A DNA stretch of 64,000 bases from NCBI RefSeq assembly GCF_037975245.1, contig NC_092577.1, forward strand, positions 4,051,501 to 4,115,500, written 5' to 3'. Each line of letters starts with the position of its first letter. The stretch's first letter is position 1. Source of the DNA: Apostichopus japonicus. Its lineage: Eukaryota; Echinodermata; Holothuroidea; Aspidochirotida; Stichopodidae. The notes beneath the pieces are model-generated. The model searched no databases. It was not told the origin of the DNA and saw nothing but the letters and a program-made list of their open reading frames with translations. Of this stretch, positions 36,444-46,834 are shown piece after piece. Both the position numbers and the translations under genes were made by a program.

Positions 36444-37990
36444 CTACTCTTCGCAAATTGTATTTCCCTGTTTTTCATCAGCGAGAGTGTTGTCATTTCC
36501 TTTCACATTATTTTCAAGTAGTTTTTTGTTTTTCTTCAAATGGCCTGTTTGTGTGAAGGAATTTTTGCATTGATATGGTTTATCACTAGAATGAATTCTT
36601 TCATGTGTAGTCAGATTACCTGACTGATTGAAAGACTTACCACAAGTTTTGCATTGATATGGTTTTTCACCAGAATGGATTCTTTCATGTGAAAGCAGAT
36701 GACATGACTGATTGAAAGACTTACCACAGGTTTTGCATTGATATGGTTTATCACCAGAATGAATTCTTTCATGTGTAAGCAGACTACATGACTGATTGAA
36801 AGACTTACCACAGGTTTTGCATTGATATGGTTTATCACCAGAATGAATTCTTTCATGTGTAATCAGATTACTTAACACTTTGAAAGACTTACCACAGGTT
36901 TTGCATTGATATGGTTTTTCACCAGAATGAATTCTTTCATGTGCAATCAGATGACTTGACTGATTGAAAGACTTACCACAGGTTTTGCATTGATATGGTT
37001 TATCACCAGAATGAATTCTTTCATGTGTAAGCAGACTACATGACTGATTGAAAGACTTACCACAGGTTTTGCATTGATACGGTTTATCACCAGAATGAAT
37101 TCTTTCATGTGTAATCAGATTACTTAACACTTTGAAAGACTTACCACAGGTTTTGCATTGATATGGTTTATCACCAGAATGAATTCTTTCATGTGCAATC
37201 AGATGACTTGACTGATTGAAAGACTTACCACAGGTTTTGCATTGATATGGTTTATCACCAGAATGAATTCTTTCATGTGTAATCAGATGACTTGACCCTC
37301 TGAAAGACTTACCACAGGTTTTACACTGATGAGTTTTATCACATGGTTTAAATTGACGATTTGATATTTCATTTTGTGTACATCGTTCACTTTGCCCTAT
37401 ACTATTGCAGTCTTTTAGAGAAGTTTCAATTCTTTTACGACAAAATCCACTCTTCATGAATTCTGTTCTTGTGTCTTCAATGTGATGGTCCTGCAATGAG
37501 TCTCTGTCTTTCAAAGGTGTTTTCTGAAGTTGATAGTTCATCCCTCTGTTTTTTACTTTGATGTGTGGCTCTTCTATACGACCATCTGTATTCTTATTAT
37601 GTTCAATGCCAGCTTTAGAGATTATCATCTGTGTTGCTACTTTCTGATATGTTTGCCCAGATTCTGACCAAATTTTATTACTATTTTCGATCGGTCTATC
37701 TAAGCTGTCAAGAGTTTTCTTTGTTTCACTGCTGTGGATATGATCCAAAGAACTGGTTGACGCATCGTTACCTGCTCCAAAGTCATGGACAGAGTTCTGT
37801 CTCCCAATGAAAACTTTACTTGGGATGCTGCTGTTAGTAGACATTATACCTTTATTTGAGCCTTGTACTGAGGTGGGTCTCGGGAAGAAAATTGGCTTCC
37901 CATGTGTATACTTCAGATGCTTCAGCAAGTATATCTGAATGGTGAATAGACGCCCACAATCCTCACAGCCGAAACTTGAAGTTCCTGGCA
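36444..37990 (-). CDS. PRDM9: PRDM9 last exon: solitary finger, linker, nine-finger array
   Basis: Begins in phase 1 right after TTTCAG. A solitary finger [17 protein letters not shown] with H392 matches the isolated PRDM9 finger after SET (same C-x2-C-x12-H-x4-H spacing). A ~190-residue low-complexity linker follows, then nine fingers of 28 residues each with backbone QCKTCGKSF and linker HSGDKPY or HSGEKPY. The tenth, [17 protein letters not shown], has lost four residues including its second cysteine and both histidines. Stop TAG at 36444-36446. Confidence 0.96.
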
Positions 37991-40900
37991 CTGAAAGTAG
38001 AAGTGGTACACTTTACAGTTATTCAGGGAGAAGGCAGGGGAGGAGGATGCTTTTGGTATTAAAAAAAAATGTTTGAAAGTTACTCCTTCCAATTGTATAT
38101 GCTCACGACAACAATTTATACCTCAACAACAGAGGAAATAATTAAGCACCCAATCAAGGTATGTATGTATGGGAAGTTGTCCATTTGCCTCTATATCTTT
38201 TCAAAGCACAGAAATTTGTTATCCTCATAATCTTCATTACTATATGGCAGAACTGTTACAAAAAATAGATTAAAGTCTATGTTTTGAGGTAGTACAATTT
38301 AACCAAGAAGATCTAAAAAGAAGAAAATTTCTTTAGCATTTAACTTACTTGTTTGGTGAAACCTTTTAGACTCATCTGGAAAGATTCTTTCTATCCCCAG
38401 ATCTCTGGCATAATCTTTTCCATAGTACACTAAAAGCTCAGTGCCACATGGAATTGGTTTGTACGAGCGGTAATATATTTGTCCAAGATATTGAAAAGCA
38501 ACAAGATTTTGTTCCCTGTCATCTCTTGCACAGTTGACAAACCTCATCCAGTTTGATTTGGTCTCATTCTTTGCATCGATGTAATGAGACGGCTTACCAC
38601 TTGAACATATCTGTCAAACAGTTGAGAGGACATGAAAGAAAATGGTTTATGTACCATAGTACTATAGAAATAAACATTATCCAGACTGACCAAAAGATTG
38701 AAAACTAATCAGGGCATAAAAAATTAAGCTTGCCAATAATTGTAAATTAGTTTAATTTAAAGCATAAACAATTTTCAATAAAGTTACTACCAATGGTCAT
38801 CGACATTGGCCCCCAATATGCTAGGAAGTCAATGTATGGTCACCCATGCTCCAACTTACTTCAAGAAGTATTCGACTGCCACCCTCACAGTATTTATCCC
38901 CACTGGGACACTGAGTGGTCTCAGTTAAAATTTCTCAATAGTTATGGCAGTACTGGTAACTTGAAGATACAGACCACAAGAATGTAGACTTTCAAAATAT
39001 TTAGCAAGTTTTAGCATGCTAAAACTTGGGGCCTATACTGATGATCTTTAACATTCTAATGTGAAAAGGTACTTTGTGTTCACTTTTCACCAATATTTCA
39101 ACAATATTAAATAGGTGTCAACTGCATTTCACATGGAGTTACTGGATTTGTACTTTTCGGGGTTTAAATTTTGGTCACAACTCCAAGACTTTACTGCAGT
39201 GATGCAAACCATATTGTTAGTCAATGTCAGCTTAGGAGATAACTGCTACAATTTGATCTCTGAGAGTGGGAGGAGATGGAGGGATGACATCATGTGGGTT
39301 ATTAAGTGTTGAACTTCTGAGAAACCATATCAAGATTAAACTCCCATGTTGCCATTGCAATTTCACATAATGGGCAAATCCAGGTTGTGATTAAAGGGAC
39401 ACTTACCTCCCAGGCGTAACCACTACCGAAAGCTTCCTCTTGTTTGACAACTTCTCCCTTATATGGTCCAAACCGCACACCTTTAGGGAAAGATTTATCG
39501 GCAAATACACCAAGTCCAGCACCTACAATTGGTGTCTCTTTGATGGACAGTCCCTGTGGGAGGCTGTTCTTTGCTCTGTGTCTGCTTCGCTGTGATACTG
39601 GTTTATCTTCGATGATAATTAGCGGATGCTTGTGGCACGAAGATTCGTTAAATTCCTGACAATCTTCACAGTCTATATAAACAATGGTCAAAGTAACATA
39701 AAATGCATTCCTCATCAATATGAAAACTTTTGTGGGTTTCCAGTTACATCAATTGGGTAAATAAAACTTTAAATGGATACTCCAGTGGCAGACAATATAA
39801 TACAATTAGTGTAGAGAAGAGAAGCATATCCTTCACTGTTGAATTAATATCCATGTCAATGTCTTATATCTAACAATCCATATGGGTTGCTTGAATAGAA
39901 GCTACTTTTGACAGCTAAAACTTTCCTTTTGCAAGGACCTGGACTATAGTAAGTGGGGTCTGTATTGCCAACGGATGTGCTCACTCCAGATGGTGGCAGA
40001 CGGCTGGGCCTGGCAGTTCAGAGAGCAGCCCAGCACAAACAGTATTTTATATGGCCACCAGACAGTACTTTTGATGATTAATTTAACAACTTTTGCCATT
40101 ACCAAAATATGGGAGAATACTTGGCACAGAAGTTAGTCCTGAATAGGAACAAGAAGGGAACACCCACCCCTTATACCCATCCCCCAGGATGTGGATCCCA
40201 CTACAGCACAAACCCAGCCGGCATTCAAAGCACAGCCCTGAATGCCCTCACACATTTTGAATGTTTCTTTGAATGTTGACGTTCTTTTGGTGTTCTATAA
40301 CTTGTCTGTAAGAATCACATTTGTCCTCAGATGAGGAAAAATTAGACCATTATACATTTTAACTAAAACAGACTCTTTTCAGCTTGCTTGCCATCATGAT
40401 ATCAATATAGATCATATGTTGTCACGCCCACTCACAAAGTTTCGATAAAAAAATGTTTTGTTTTTTTTAAAGGTTGTAAATGATGAAATAAATGTTTTAA
40501 AGGCTTCAAACATAAAAATAAAGGTTTTTAAAGGCCCAAAATGAAGTTAATTTGTAAGATAATTACCATCTATGCCCATTTTTACATCATCTGTGTCCTT
40601 TATTAAAAATACCTGACTTACATAACTGTTGGTTTGTGAGTCTGATTTGTATCACTGCATGTATCATGCCTGGCTGTCCAAAAAACTTAATAATTACCAA
40701 TGGTTAGCATGACTAAATACAATATTTCTACTCTTAACCAAGTCCTAAAAAATATACATATATATTTTTTTTGTCACTTAAAGTAAAAAAAAGTTTTAAA
40801 GGTTTTTAGAGTATTTTGCTTAAATAAAGGTATTTTAATAGTTTTGCTGGGAGATTAAGTGATAATTAAGTTATGGGGGCCATCTGGCTCACAGCCGCTG

Positions 40901-43900
40901 CTTAATTTTACCCTTGAAATTGAATCCTGAAATACATCCATGAAAATGTTACATATAACCGATTACACAATTCTAATGTCAAAATAAGAAAGCCTCAATT
41001 TGTTGTTTTACAACTACTAGAATAATGCAGTTAAAATATAATACAAAGTCACTAGCTGTAAGTCTTCCTTTGAAGTTGTCCTCAAATTAAGTGGTTCTAC
41101 TTACAAATGAAATGGTCATCATCTGGCACAGTTTCCTCCTTGTAGCAAACAGAGGTTTGATTCCTCCTTGGATAGTAACGTTTAGGCTCTTTACCAGATG
41201 CTTCCACATCATCTATCAAGGAAATGATAAACTGGTTTTCTAAAAGTTTCATACTAGTTAGGCATTTCTACATTACAAAAATAGTCAATGATTATTGGGT
41301 TTGGATTCTGCTATATATAATAAATTATACTGGATGGTTTTTTATTAGCTTTTGTACATTTTCACATTATTTTGAAACACCCTCATTATCTGACATTTTG
41401 ATGTTGGAATAATAAATTGATTGTCAATATGACTGAAACCAGCGACAAACAATACATAACAATAACAGAGTTTTTACTGCAATAATAATATAATGACATT
41501 TCAAAATTTCATTAAAGACATCCAACTTTTCTTAACATTTTATTACTTTTAGACACAACTCAAATCTGATTTTCAAGAAGTATTGAACAGGGATGTAAGT
41601 GCAGCCCAAAAAAAAAACCGGAAAAATATTCGGAGACCCCAGGTGAATGCCGTCCTAACACATCCTACTCCTAGCTCTGACTACTTACACACTATCGTTA
41701 CTGTATGTTAGGCTAGCTTAGAAGTATTAGCGCTAACACATCCTACCCCTAGTTCTTACTACTTACACACTATCGTTATGTTAGGCTAGCTCAAAGTTAC
41801 GAATACGTCGCAGCGAACTACGGAATAAAAAACAGTCTCACATTCGAATGCGATCACAAATATCGACTTTCATATGCGTATCCCGTAGATTTCCGCCGCT
41901 CAAAAATATCACAAGCGTTAATTCCAAAACTTATGTCGAGCACCAGCACTTAAGAAGATATTAATTAGCAGTCCAATCAACATGAATTAGGCAAGGTTTT
42001 TCAACGACAGAAATGAGCTATAGCGATTTGAAGTTCGCACGTACGCAACGATATTCACATGGCACAATGTTGTACAGCCCAATGCGATGATGCGAAACTG
42101 GAAATGGTATTTTGAGTGATCGATGAGTGAAAATTGAAGTTAGCTTGCTGCAACGTTCCAGGCATTTTTGCCGCGTTGTGTCTTTGATATTCGAACAATT
42201 TTGTGGAACTTTATTGGAATTAAAAAAAAACGGATTTCCGTAAAAATACGGAAGACTTATTGGAATTAAAAAAAACACCGGATTTCCGTAAAAATACGGA
42301 AGACTTACATCCCTGATTGAAGGTTAAATCTGTGAGATCACACCCTAATGGCAGTCTTTTGAGGTTTTGAAAAGGATTTAGTTCAATGGCTGCAAGCTTG
42401 CAATATTCATTTTTTCCATGCAAAACATCCATGTGGTGAACTAACAACAAAATAATTTAACTCACCCAAAAAAATGGAAGTGCTCTTCCAAATGGCATAT
42501 ATTTTCATATCATTAATAACACAAAAACATGAGAAAAGATGATAAATTAACATAGTTCAAGCCACATTTATCGTTAATCAATACATGATAACTACATCTA
42601 GTATAACAATAGGCTCTGGATACAGCTATCACTGCGTCTTCTCTGAGTGTCAAGAAAAAATGTGAATGAAATTAAAGGTGACTTGAAAGCCAAAAATGAT
42701 AAGTTTTCAACATTACCTTTACTTTTCTTTCTTTTCTTCCCATTTAGTTTGGTCTGTTTGTCAACTCCATCAGGGTCTTTAATGGTAGACTCTTCACAAT
42801 CCCCAAGCAGAGGCATACAATGCTATATGGACAAAGTAATTAAAGGTAGTCAGTATAGGCCCCATATTATAGCACGCTATACTTGCTAGGAGCTTTCAGA
42901 AAGGACTTTCCTGGAGGTCTTTACTCTCCAAATTGTTCTCAGGTGTTTTAAGGAACGCACAAGAAGACTGAATGTCCCAGTGAGGACAATTTACTTGAAG
43001 GTTGTTATCAAACAGTTTAAAAATTTTGACCAAAGGTGACCATATTTGAATATCTAGCATATTTGGGCCCAAATGCAGTATACTCTTAATATAGTGATTG
43101 GATGACCGTCCCAGTATATAAATAAATGTCATACTGATAGCCTTTCTTCAAATTGACTGATGTGGTATATATTGATACATGTATGTATGTATGTATGCGT
43201 GTATGTATGTATGTATGTATATGTGATCTTCCTGCAAGCAGGAACTTGCGAAAGAAGCCATGGAGGCTTGTAGACTCGCAAGCTGACCGAAGCCAATCTC
43301 TCGGCACACATCCATTTAACGTCCATGTCAGGAAGTTGTTATTGAACAACACCCTTGCCAGACGACACACATTGCTGTCGGCGGGGAATCGAACCGGGGA
43401 TCTCATGACTGGGAGACGCCGGCGTTAACCACTAGGCTATACACTCCGCCCTACATATGTTGTTCAATGTCAGATCTAGGATTTTCCAACTAGGGAAGGG
43501 AGGGGAAGGAAAGGGGAGGGGCTGTGTAATAATTAGGGCTCACAGTATGTGTAGCAGTTTTGAAGGAGGCTATGAATATTTCTTACAAAATATTATTGTT
43601 CCTGTGTACAAAACTTGCTATGTACATCTTTGCACTTGTACAGCAATCTGACCTTTTAGAATAGCATATTCGTTGCTATATGCATAGGCGTACGAGGCGG
43701 GGGACAGACTGCTCCCCCCTCAAATTTCCAGAGGACAAGAAATTCGGGCAAAAGTCCTGAAAAATTTGGGCAGCCTAAGAGGGAAAAAAATATTTATATA
43801 TATATATATATATATATAAATATGCAGTAGTTTGCCCGAATCTTTTTCAAATTTTTGCCCGAAAATTCTGTGGAAAGCGTTTTATGTTATTTGTTTTGTG

Positions 43901-46821
43901 ACATTAATATTAATATAGGCCTAATGATTTTCTTTAGTTAGCATCATGTTGGCCCAATATTTCCGTGTAACACCACTGTAAGCGCAGCTTATCCACGCTT
44001 TTTGCACTATCAAAAATTTTCTAACTATTCAACTGTATACCTTGACATCCCCGACATGAGTGTATATAAGAAACGTTTTATTGTTCATGGATGGTGGGGG
44101 GGGGTGCCTACAAGCCTAGAAGTACAGGTTTATCATATTCCTTTTTATTTTATATACTTTTTTTGTGAGACAAATTGCAATTTCACCCAACACAGCGACA
44201 TTATCCCGCATACGTGTCGTTGAACAATGTATGTTTTTCTGGAGGTACAGTAGCTGAGTACTGTAATAAAATAATAAATACGATAACTAAAAAGGAGCTT
44301 AAAAAATATACTGTCCTATTTTTCCACTTCAAAGTGATGTTACCAGTTTTTTCTTCTTCTAATTTATCAAATTTTTGGGGAAGTGTAAATTTCTAAAATG
44401 TGAGATTATAAAATAAAGAATGTTTAGATGCAACTTGCAAGGCCTCAGAAGTGCCATTTCCGGCAATCTGAGAGGCATTTTTGGCCAAAAAATTTCTTGT
44501 ACGCTACGCGCCAACTGATGGTGGTGCTCCGCTTAGATAGTGTCATGGGAACTTTCGGGCACAAAAGATTCTGCCCCCCCAAACTAAAATGGTCCCCTAC
44601 GCCTATATGCAGTTCCAATAATTTATTCCCTATGAAAAGATCAGAGCCATGAGGTAAATATCAATATTAAATGCATAACCGACTGTCTTGTTATGCTTGC
44701 CAAAGGCCTAGTTGTGGGTGTGTGTACAAGGGGTTTGTTTCTCAAAATAAAACAAAGTTGCATCTGTCGGACACAAGCAGTTTGAAGATTTTGCATCCAG
44801 GACACAGATTCCTGCGTTGATGAAAATACTCAGAGCATGACACTTTCAGTCAAGAATTCTCAATTAAGACAAACAGGAAGCTACAAAATAGCCAAATGAA
44901 AAAGAGAAAAGGTTATCAATGATGATTAGTGAAAATTAGATGAAAGTGAAAAAAGGCTATGCATCCAGAACCAAGCAATAACAAAGAGTGGGTTTGTTGA
45001 CACAATGGGGTTGATACAGTTCTATAAAAGGAGTTTATCAAAATATATAATCATTACACTTACCTGAGGTTGATTGTTGCAAACAGTTTGGTTAGTTGAT
45101 AGCTGCAGTTTGCTCTTAGATCTCCTTCCTGCAGTACAAATAATTGTAAGCAATAATACAATTAAGAAGCATCAATTACATTAACACTACATAAATAATA
45201 AATACTAAAAAAAAAACACTGGATGTATATTTCCCCTGTTTGTGAAACTTGTGGAAAGGAAGGAATAAATTAAAACAATTTAAACAGACTGAGAAAAATA
45301 ACTGAAAAATTAAATTAATTATGGATGTAATGAGAAGTTAATGGATTTTTTTTTACTTTTGTAATGAATATTCAAATTGGATTATTCCAGCTTAAAAGGA
45401 TAATAGATTAAAACATACAAAAATGATTACCCTAAGTTTGGTAACATAAAAAGGATACTACTTTAAAAAGTAGATTATAACAAGTATTTTAATACTGACT
45501 AATCTGAGTAGTTTTATATGAATGCATTTTTGAGCAATAAATATTTTAAAAACTTGTGTTCAAAATTTACCAAATGGAACCAATAAGGACAGTTCTTTCT
45601 TATTAAAAAAATTAAGTAAAATATTTTATTCAGGGTTGTTTCTATAGTTTGATCAAGCTCAATCTTTTTATTTGCTGATATTGTATATCAGATGTGCTAC
45701 TGTATTTATTCTATTTATTTTTGAGCCATATGATTATGTTTCATATTATTTTATTAAAGATTAAACAAAAATAATGAACCTTTGCCTTATTCAAAGTAAC
45801 ACAAACCTGGTTTTATTACAACTTTCTTAGTGGGTCGCCAGTCATCATCATTAATATCATCATCACTGTCATCCCGTGATCTTTTTCTGGTCTGTCTCCT
45901 CTTCTGAGTCATAAATTCTGGCATTGACACAGTCAGTCCTTGAAGAGAGCAAAAATATTTGTTTGCCTCATTAGCATAGCTATTGTTTTCTTGTTACTAA
46001 AAACTGAAAAGTAACAATGGAAGGAATTTATAATTAACTTTGATTATGTAATTTCAAGAAGAAAACATGTAAACAGCAAACAACTATTGGCTGAAAATTT
46101 GTCTCCTCTTCTGAGTCATAAAATCTGGCATTGACACAGTCCTTGAAGAGAACAAAAATATTTGTTTGCCTCATTAGCATAGCTATTGTTTTCTTGTTAC
46201 TAAAAACTGAAAAGTAACAATGGAAGGAATTTATAATTAACTTTGATGATGTAATTTCAAAGAGAAAACAAATATTACAGCATACAACTATGGGCTGAAA
46301 ATTTGTTAGGTTCACCAGATTTCATGACTAAAAATTTATACTTTGACTGGGTCTGATCATTTTCAAAAAATGTACTCATTGAATTCTATGAGTCAAGCAG
46401 CAAAGTTTGTCCCCTCTTCACTCATTTCATTTCTTTATTCCAGTATAAATTTACAGAGAAATTTATAAATAGGATAAAAATATAACAATATACAGAACAT
46501 CAAAATACAGGTTAAGACATATAAAAGTTTATGAGACTAAGTTAATAGTGAAAACATAAAAAGCGTTACAAAAGTTATATTTGGAAACATATACATGTAC
46601 ATATTACACACCAATGCACATAGTTTTTTTTATCAGTTAAGCTAATTTTAGAATTTATGCATCTTCTTCTTACCAATCTGAACCATCATTTCATAGTTAC
46701 GCTTCATGTTCTGTAACCGGAGCTTTTCATAACTGGATAATTCAGCCCAACCTTGAGCTGTGAAGAATTGCCGTAGGTCCCCATACTCTTTATCTTCTTT
46801 GGATGACATGCTCATAGTCAT
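36444..46821 (-). CDS. PRDM9: PRDM9/Meisetz orthologue: KRAB-like, SSXRD, PR/SET and C2H2 array
   Basis: In vertebrates PRDM9 is a meiotic H3K4/H3K36 methyltransferase whose zinc fingers choose recombination hotspots. Coding exons in gene order: 46674-46821, 45807-45938, 45064-45128, 42717-42822, 41105-41212, 39407-39672, 38349-38610, 36444-37990. Phases agree at all seven junctions and the sum is 2634 nt, 877 residues plus stop (human 894). Domains: KRAB-like 1-50; basic/acidic linker 50-93; SSXRD ~160-186; zinc knuckle C188, C191, C199, H202 with the same spacing as human; PR/SET ~220-350, with tyrosines Y257, Y322 and Y338 at the positions of human Y276, Y341 and Y357; solitary finger C371, C374, H387, H392; nine C2H2 fingers ~583-831; one broken finger. 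Start chosen at the first ATG after a candidate 3' splice site (exon body to 46834). Any 5' UTR exon is further upstream and unplaced. A generic KRAB-ZNF is excluded by the SSXRD-SET combination. Confidence 0.95.
36591..37331 (-). repeat. PRDM9: 84-bp coding minisatellite (PRDM9 finger array)
   Basis: Nine 84-bp units, one finger each. Residues at helix positions -1, 3 and 6 by finger: G/H/T, Q/H/A, V/N/T, Q/S/T, Q/H/A, V/N/T, Q/S/T, Q/H/S, Q/N/T. Fingers 2-4 and 5-7 form the same ordered triplet. The 252 bases at 36769-37020 and 37021-37272 differ by only two substitutions by eye. Confidence 0.95.
38349..38610 (-). CDS. PRDM9: PRDM9 second half of PR/SET
   Basis: Reads [40 protein letters not shown] and [11 protein letters not shown] in succession, near-identical in pattern to vertebrate PRDM9. 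It holds Y322 (IYYR) and Y338 (VYYG), the equivalents of human Y341 and Y357, and the NxxxCARDD loop that binds the methyl donor. Confidence 0.95.
39407..39672 (-). CDS. PRDM9: PRDM9 zinc knuckle and first half of PR/SET
   Basis: Starts [16 protein letters not shown] (C-x2-C-x7-C-x2-H, as in human), then [24 protein letters not shown] and FGPYKGE, ending GSGYAWE at the donor GTAAGT. The pre-SET knuckle and the N-terminal SET strands are here. Y257 (FGPY) corresponds to human Y276. Confidence 0.95.
39975..40260. repeat. Dispersed repeat in a PRDM9 intron
   Basis: Shares GCAGCCCAGC, TTTGATGATTAATTTAACAA, GGAGAATACTTG and CCCCCAGGAT with 58200-58385 plus 58725-58830. Class unknown. Confidence 0.7.
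41105..41212 (-). CDS. PRDM9: PRDM9 SSXRD exon
   Basis: Reads [19 protein letters not shown], then VPDDDHFI, matching the human SSXRD pattern RKMYSLRERKGHAYKE...DDDYLY. SSXRD is a repression/nuclear-interaction motif found in SSX and PRDM7/9 proteins. Phase 1 at both ends; donor GTAAG. Confidence 0.9.
42717..42822 (-). CDS. PRDM9: PRDM9 linker exon (106 nt)
   Basis: Reads [19 protein letters not shown], then a lysine-rich end ([10 protein letters not shown]), a possible nuclear localisation signal. Donor GTAATG; the acceptor CATATAG has almost no pyrimidine tract, and a TTAA-flanked transposon begins 17 bases upstream of it. Skipping would shift the frame. Confidence 0.78.
42840..43089. mobile_element. 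TTAA-flanked MITE beside a PRDM9 splice site
   Basis: Second copy of the 24661-24914 family, TTAA at 42840-42843 and 43086-43089. Its edge is 17 bases from the 3' splice site of PRDM9 exon 42717-42822, so that exon's branch point must be in or beside it. Confidence 0.85.
43225..43449 (-). mobile_element. tRNA-derived SINE (antisense) in a PRDM9 intron
   Basis: On the minus strand: TATAGCCTAGTGGTTAACGC (A box) and CCCCGGTTCGATTCCCCGCC (B box), then an unrelated body ending before (GTAT)n at 43185-43220. A tRNA gene is unlikely because the acceptor stem does not pair. Confidence 0.8.
43552..43650. repeat. GTAGCAGTTTTGAAGG dispersed repeat
   Basis: One of three related ~100-bp copies, the others at 52001-52096 and 61997-62104. 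They share GCAGTTTTGAAGG near the start, a TGTGTACAAAA-like middle and GCTATG or GTTATGCATC near the end. Confidence 0.65.
43685..44605. mobile_element. TIR element with TAGGCGTACG ends
   Basis: Begins TAGGCGTACG, ends CCTACGCCTA, bordered by TATGCA on each side (43679-43684 and 44606-44611). Contains an AT microsatellite (43792-43820) and, at 44425-44545, the module with GTGCCATTTCCGGC, TTCTTGTACGCTACGCGCC and GGTGGTGCTCCGCTTAGATA. Confidence 0.72.
45064..45128 (-). CDS. PRDM9: PRDM9 short linker exon (65 nt)
   Basis: Phase 1 to phase 0, reading [21 protein letters not shown] in two parts; borders TGCAG and GTAAGTG are strong. No domain. Supported by phase agreement with both neighbours. 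Confidence 0.75.
45807..45938 (-). CDS. PRDM9: PRDM9 linker exon after KRAB
   Basis: Reads [20 protein letters not shown], then an acidic [12 protein letters not shown] and RPTKKVV. It parallels human GLRATRPAFMCHRRQ and EDSDEEWTPR. The donor is GTTTGT, weaker than usual. The first 46 nt of this exon are duplicated upstream in the intron (46100-46146). Confidence 0.88.
45893..46304. repeat. 207-bp tandem duplication including a PRDM9 exon edge
   Basis: 45893-46099 and 46100-46304 are close copies. The second has the first 46 nt of exon 45807-45938 with its acceptor, minus four bases (GACT), so the duplicated piece is out of frame. Confidence 0.85.
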
Positions 46822-46834
46822 ATGTTGACTAATT
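46674..46834 (-). CDS. PRDM9: PRDM9 exon with KRAB-like box (coding from 46821)
   Basis: Reads [20 protein letters not shown], then [20 protein letters not shown] and RNYEMMVQI, aligning with the KRAB-like region of vertebrate PRDM9 ([21 protein letters not shown]). Donor GTAAGA at 46673 downward, acceptor TTATAG at 46835-46840. Two more in-frame ATGs follow within six codons, so the exact start is uncertain by a few residues. Confidence 0.88.

Noticed and set aside
36444-37991. A stand-alone zinc-finger gene starting at 37991
   Set aside because: The frame begins at a 3' splice site and joins in phase to the SET exon; it is the last exon of PRDM9.
42018-42450. Open frames with repeated SVFLRKS
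   Set aside because: Come from a short duplicated CGGATTTCCGTAAAAATACG sequence in a PRDM9 intron; no splice signals or domain.
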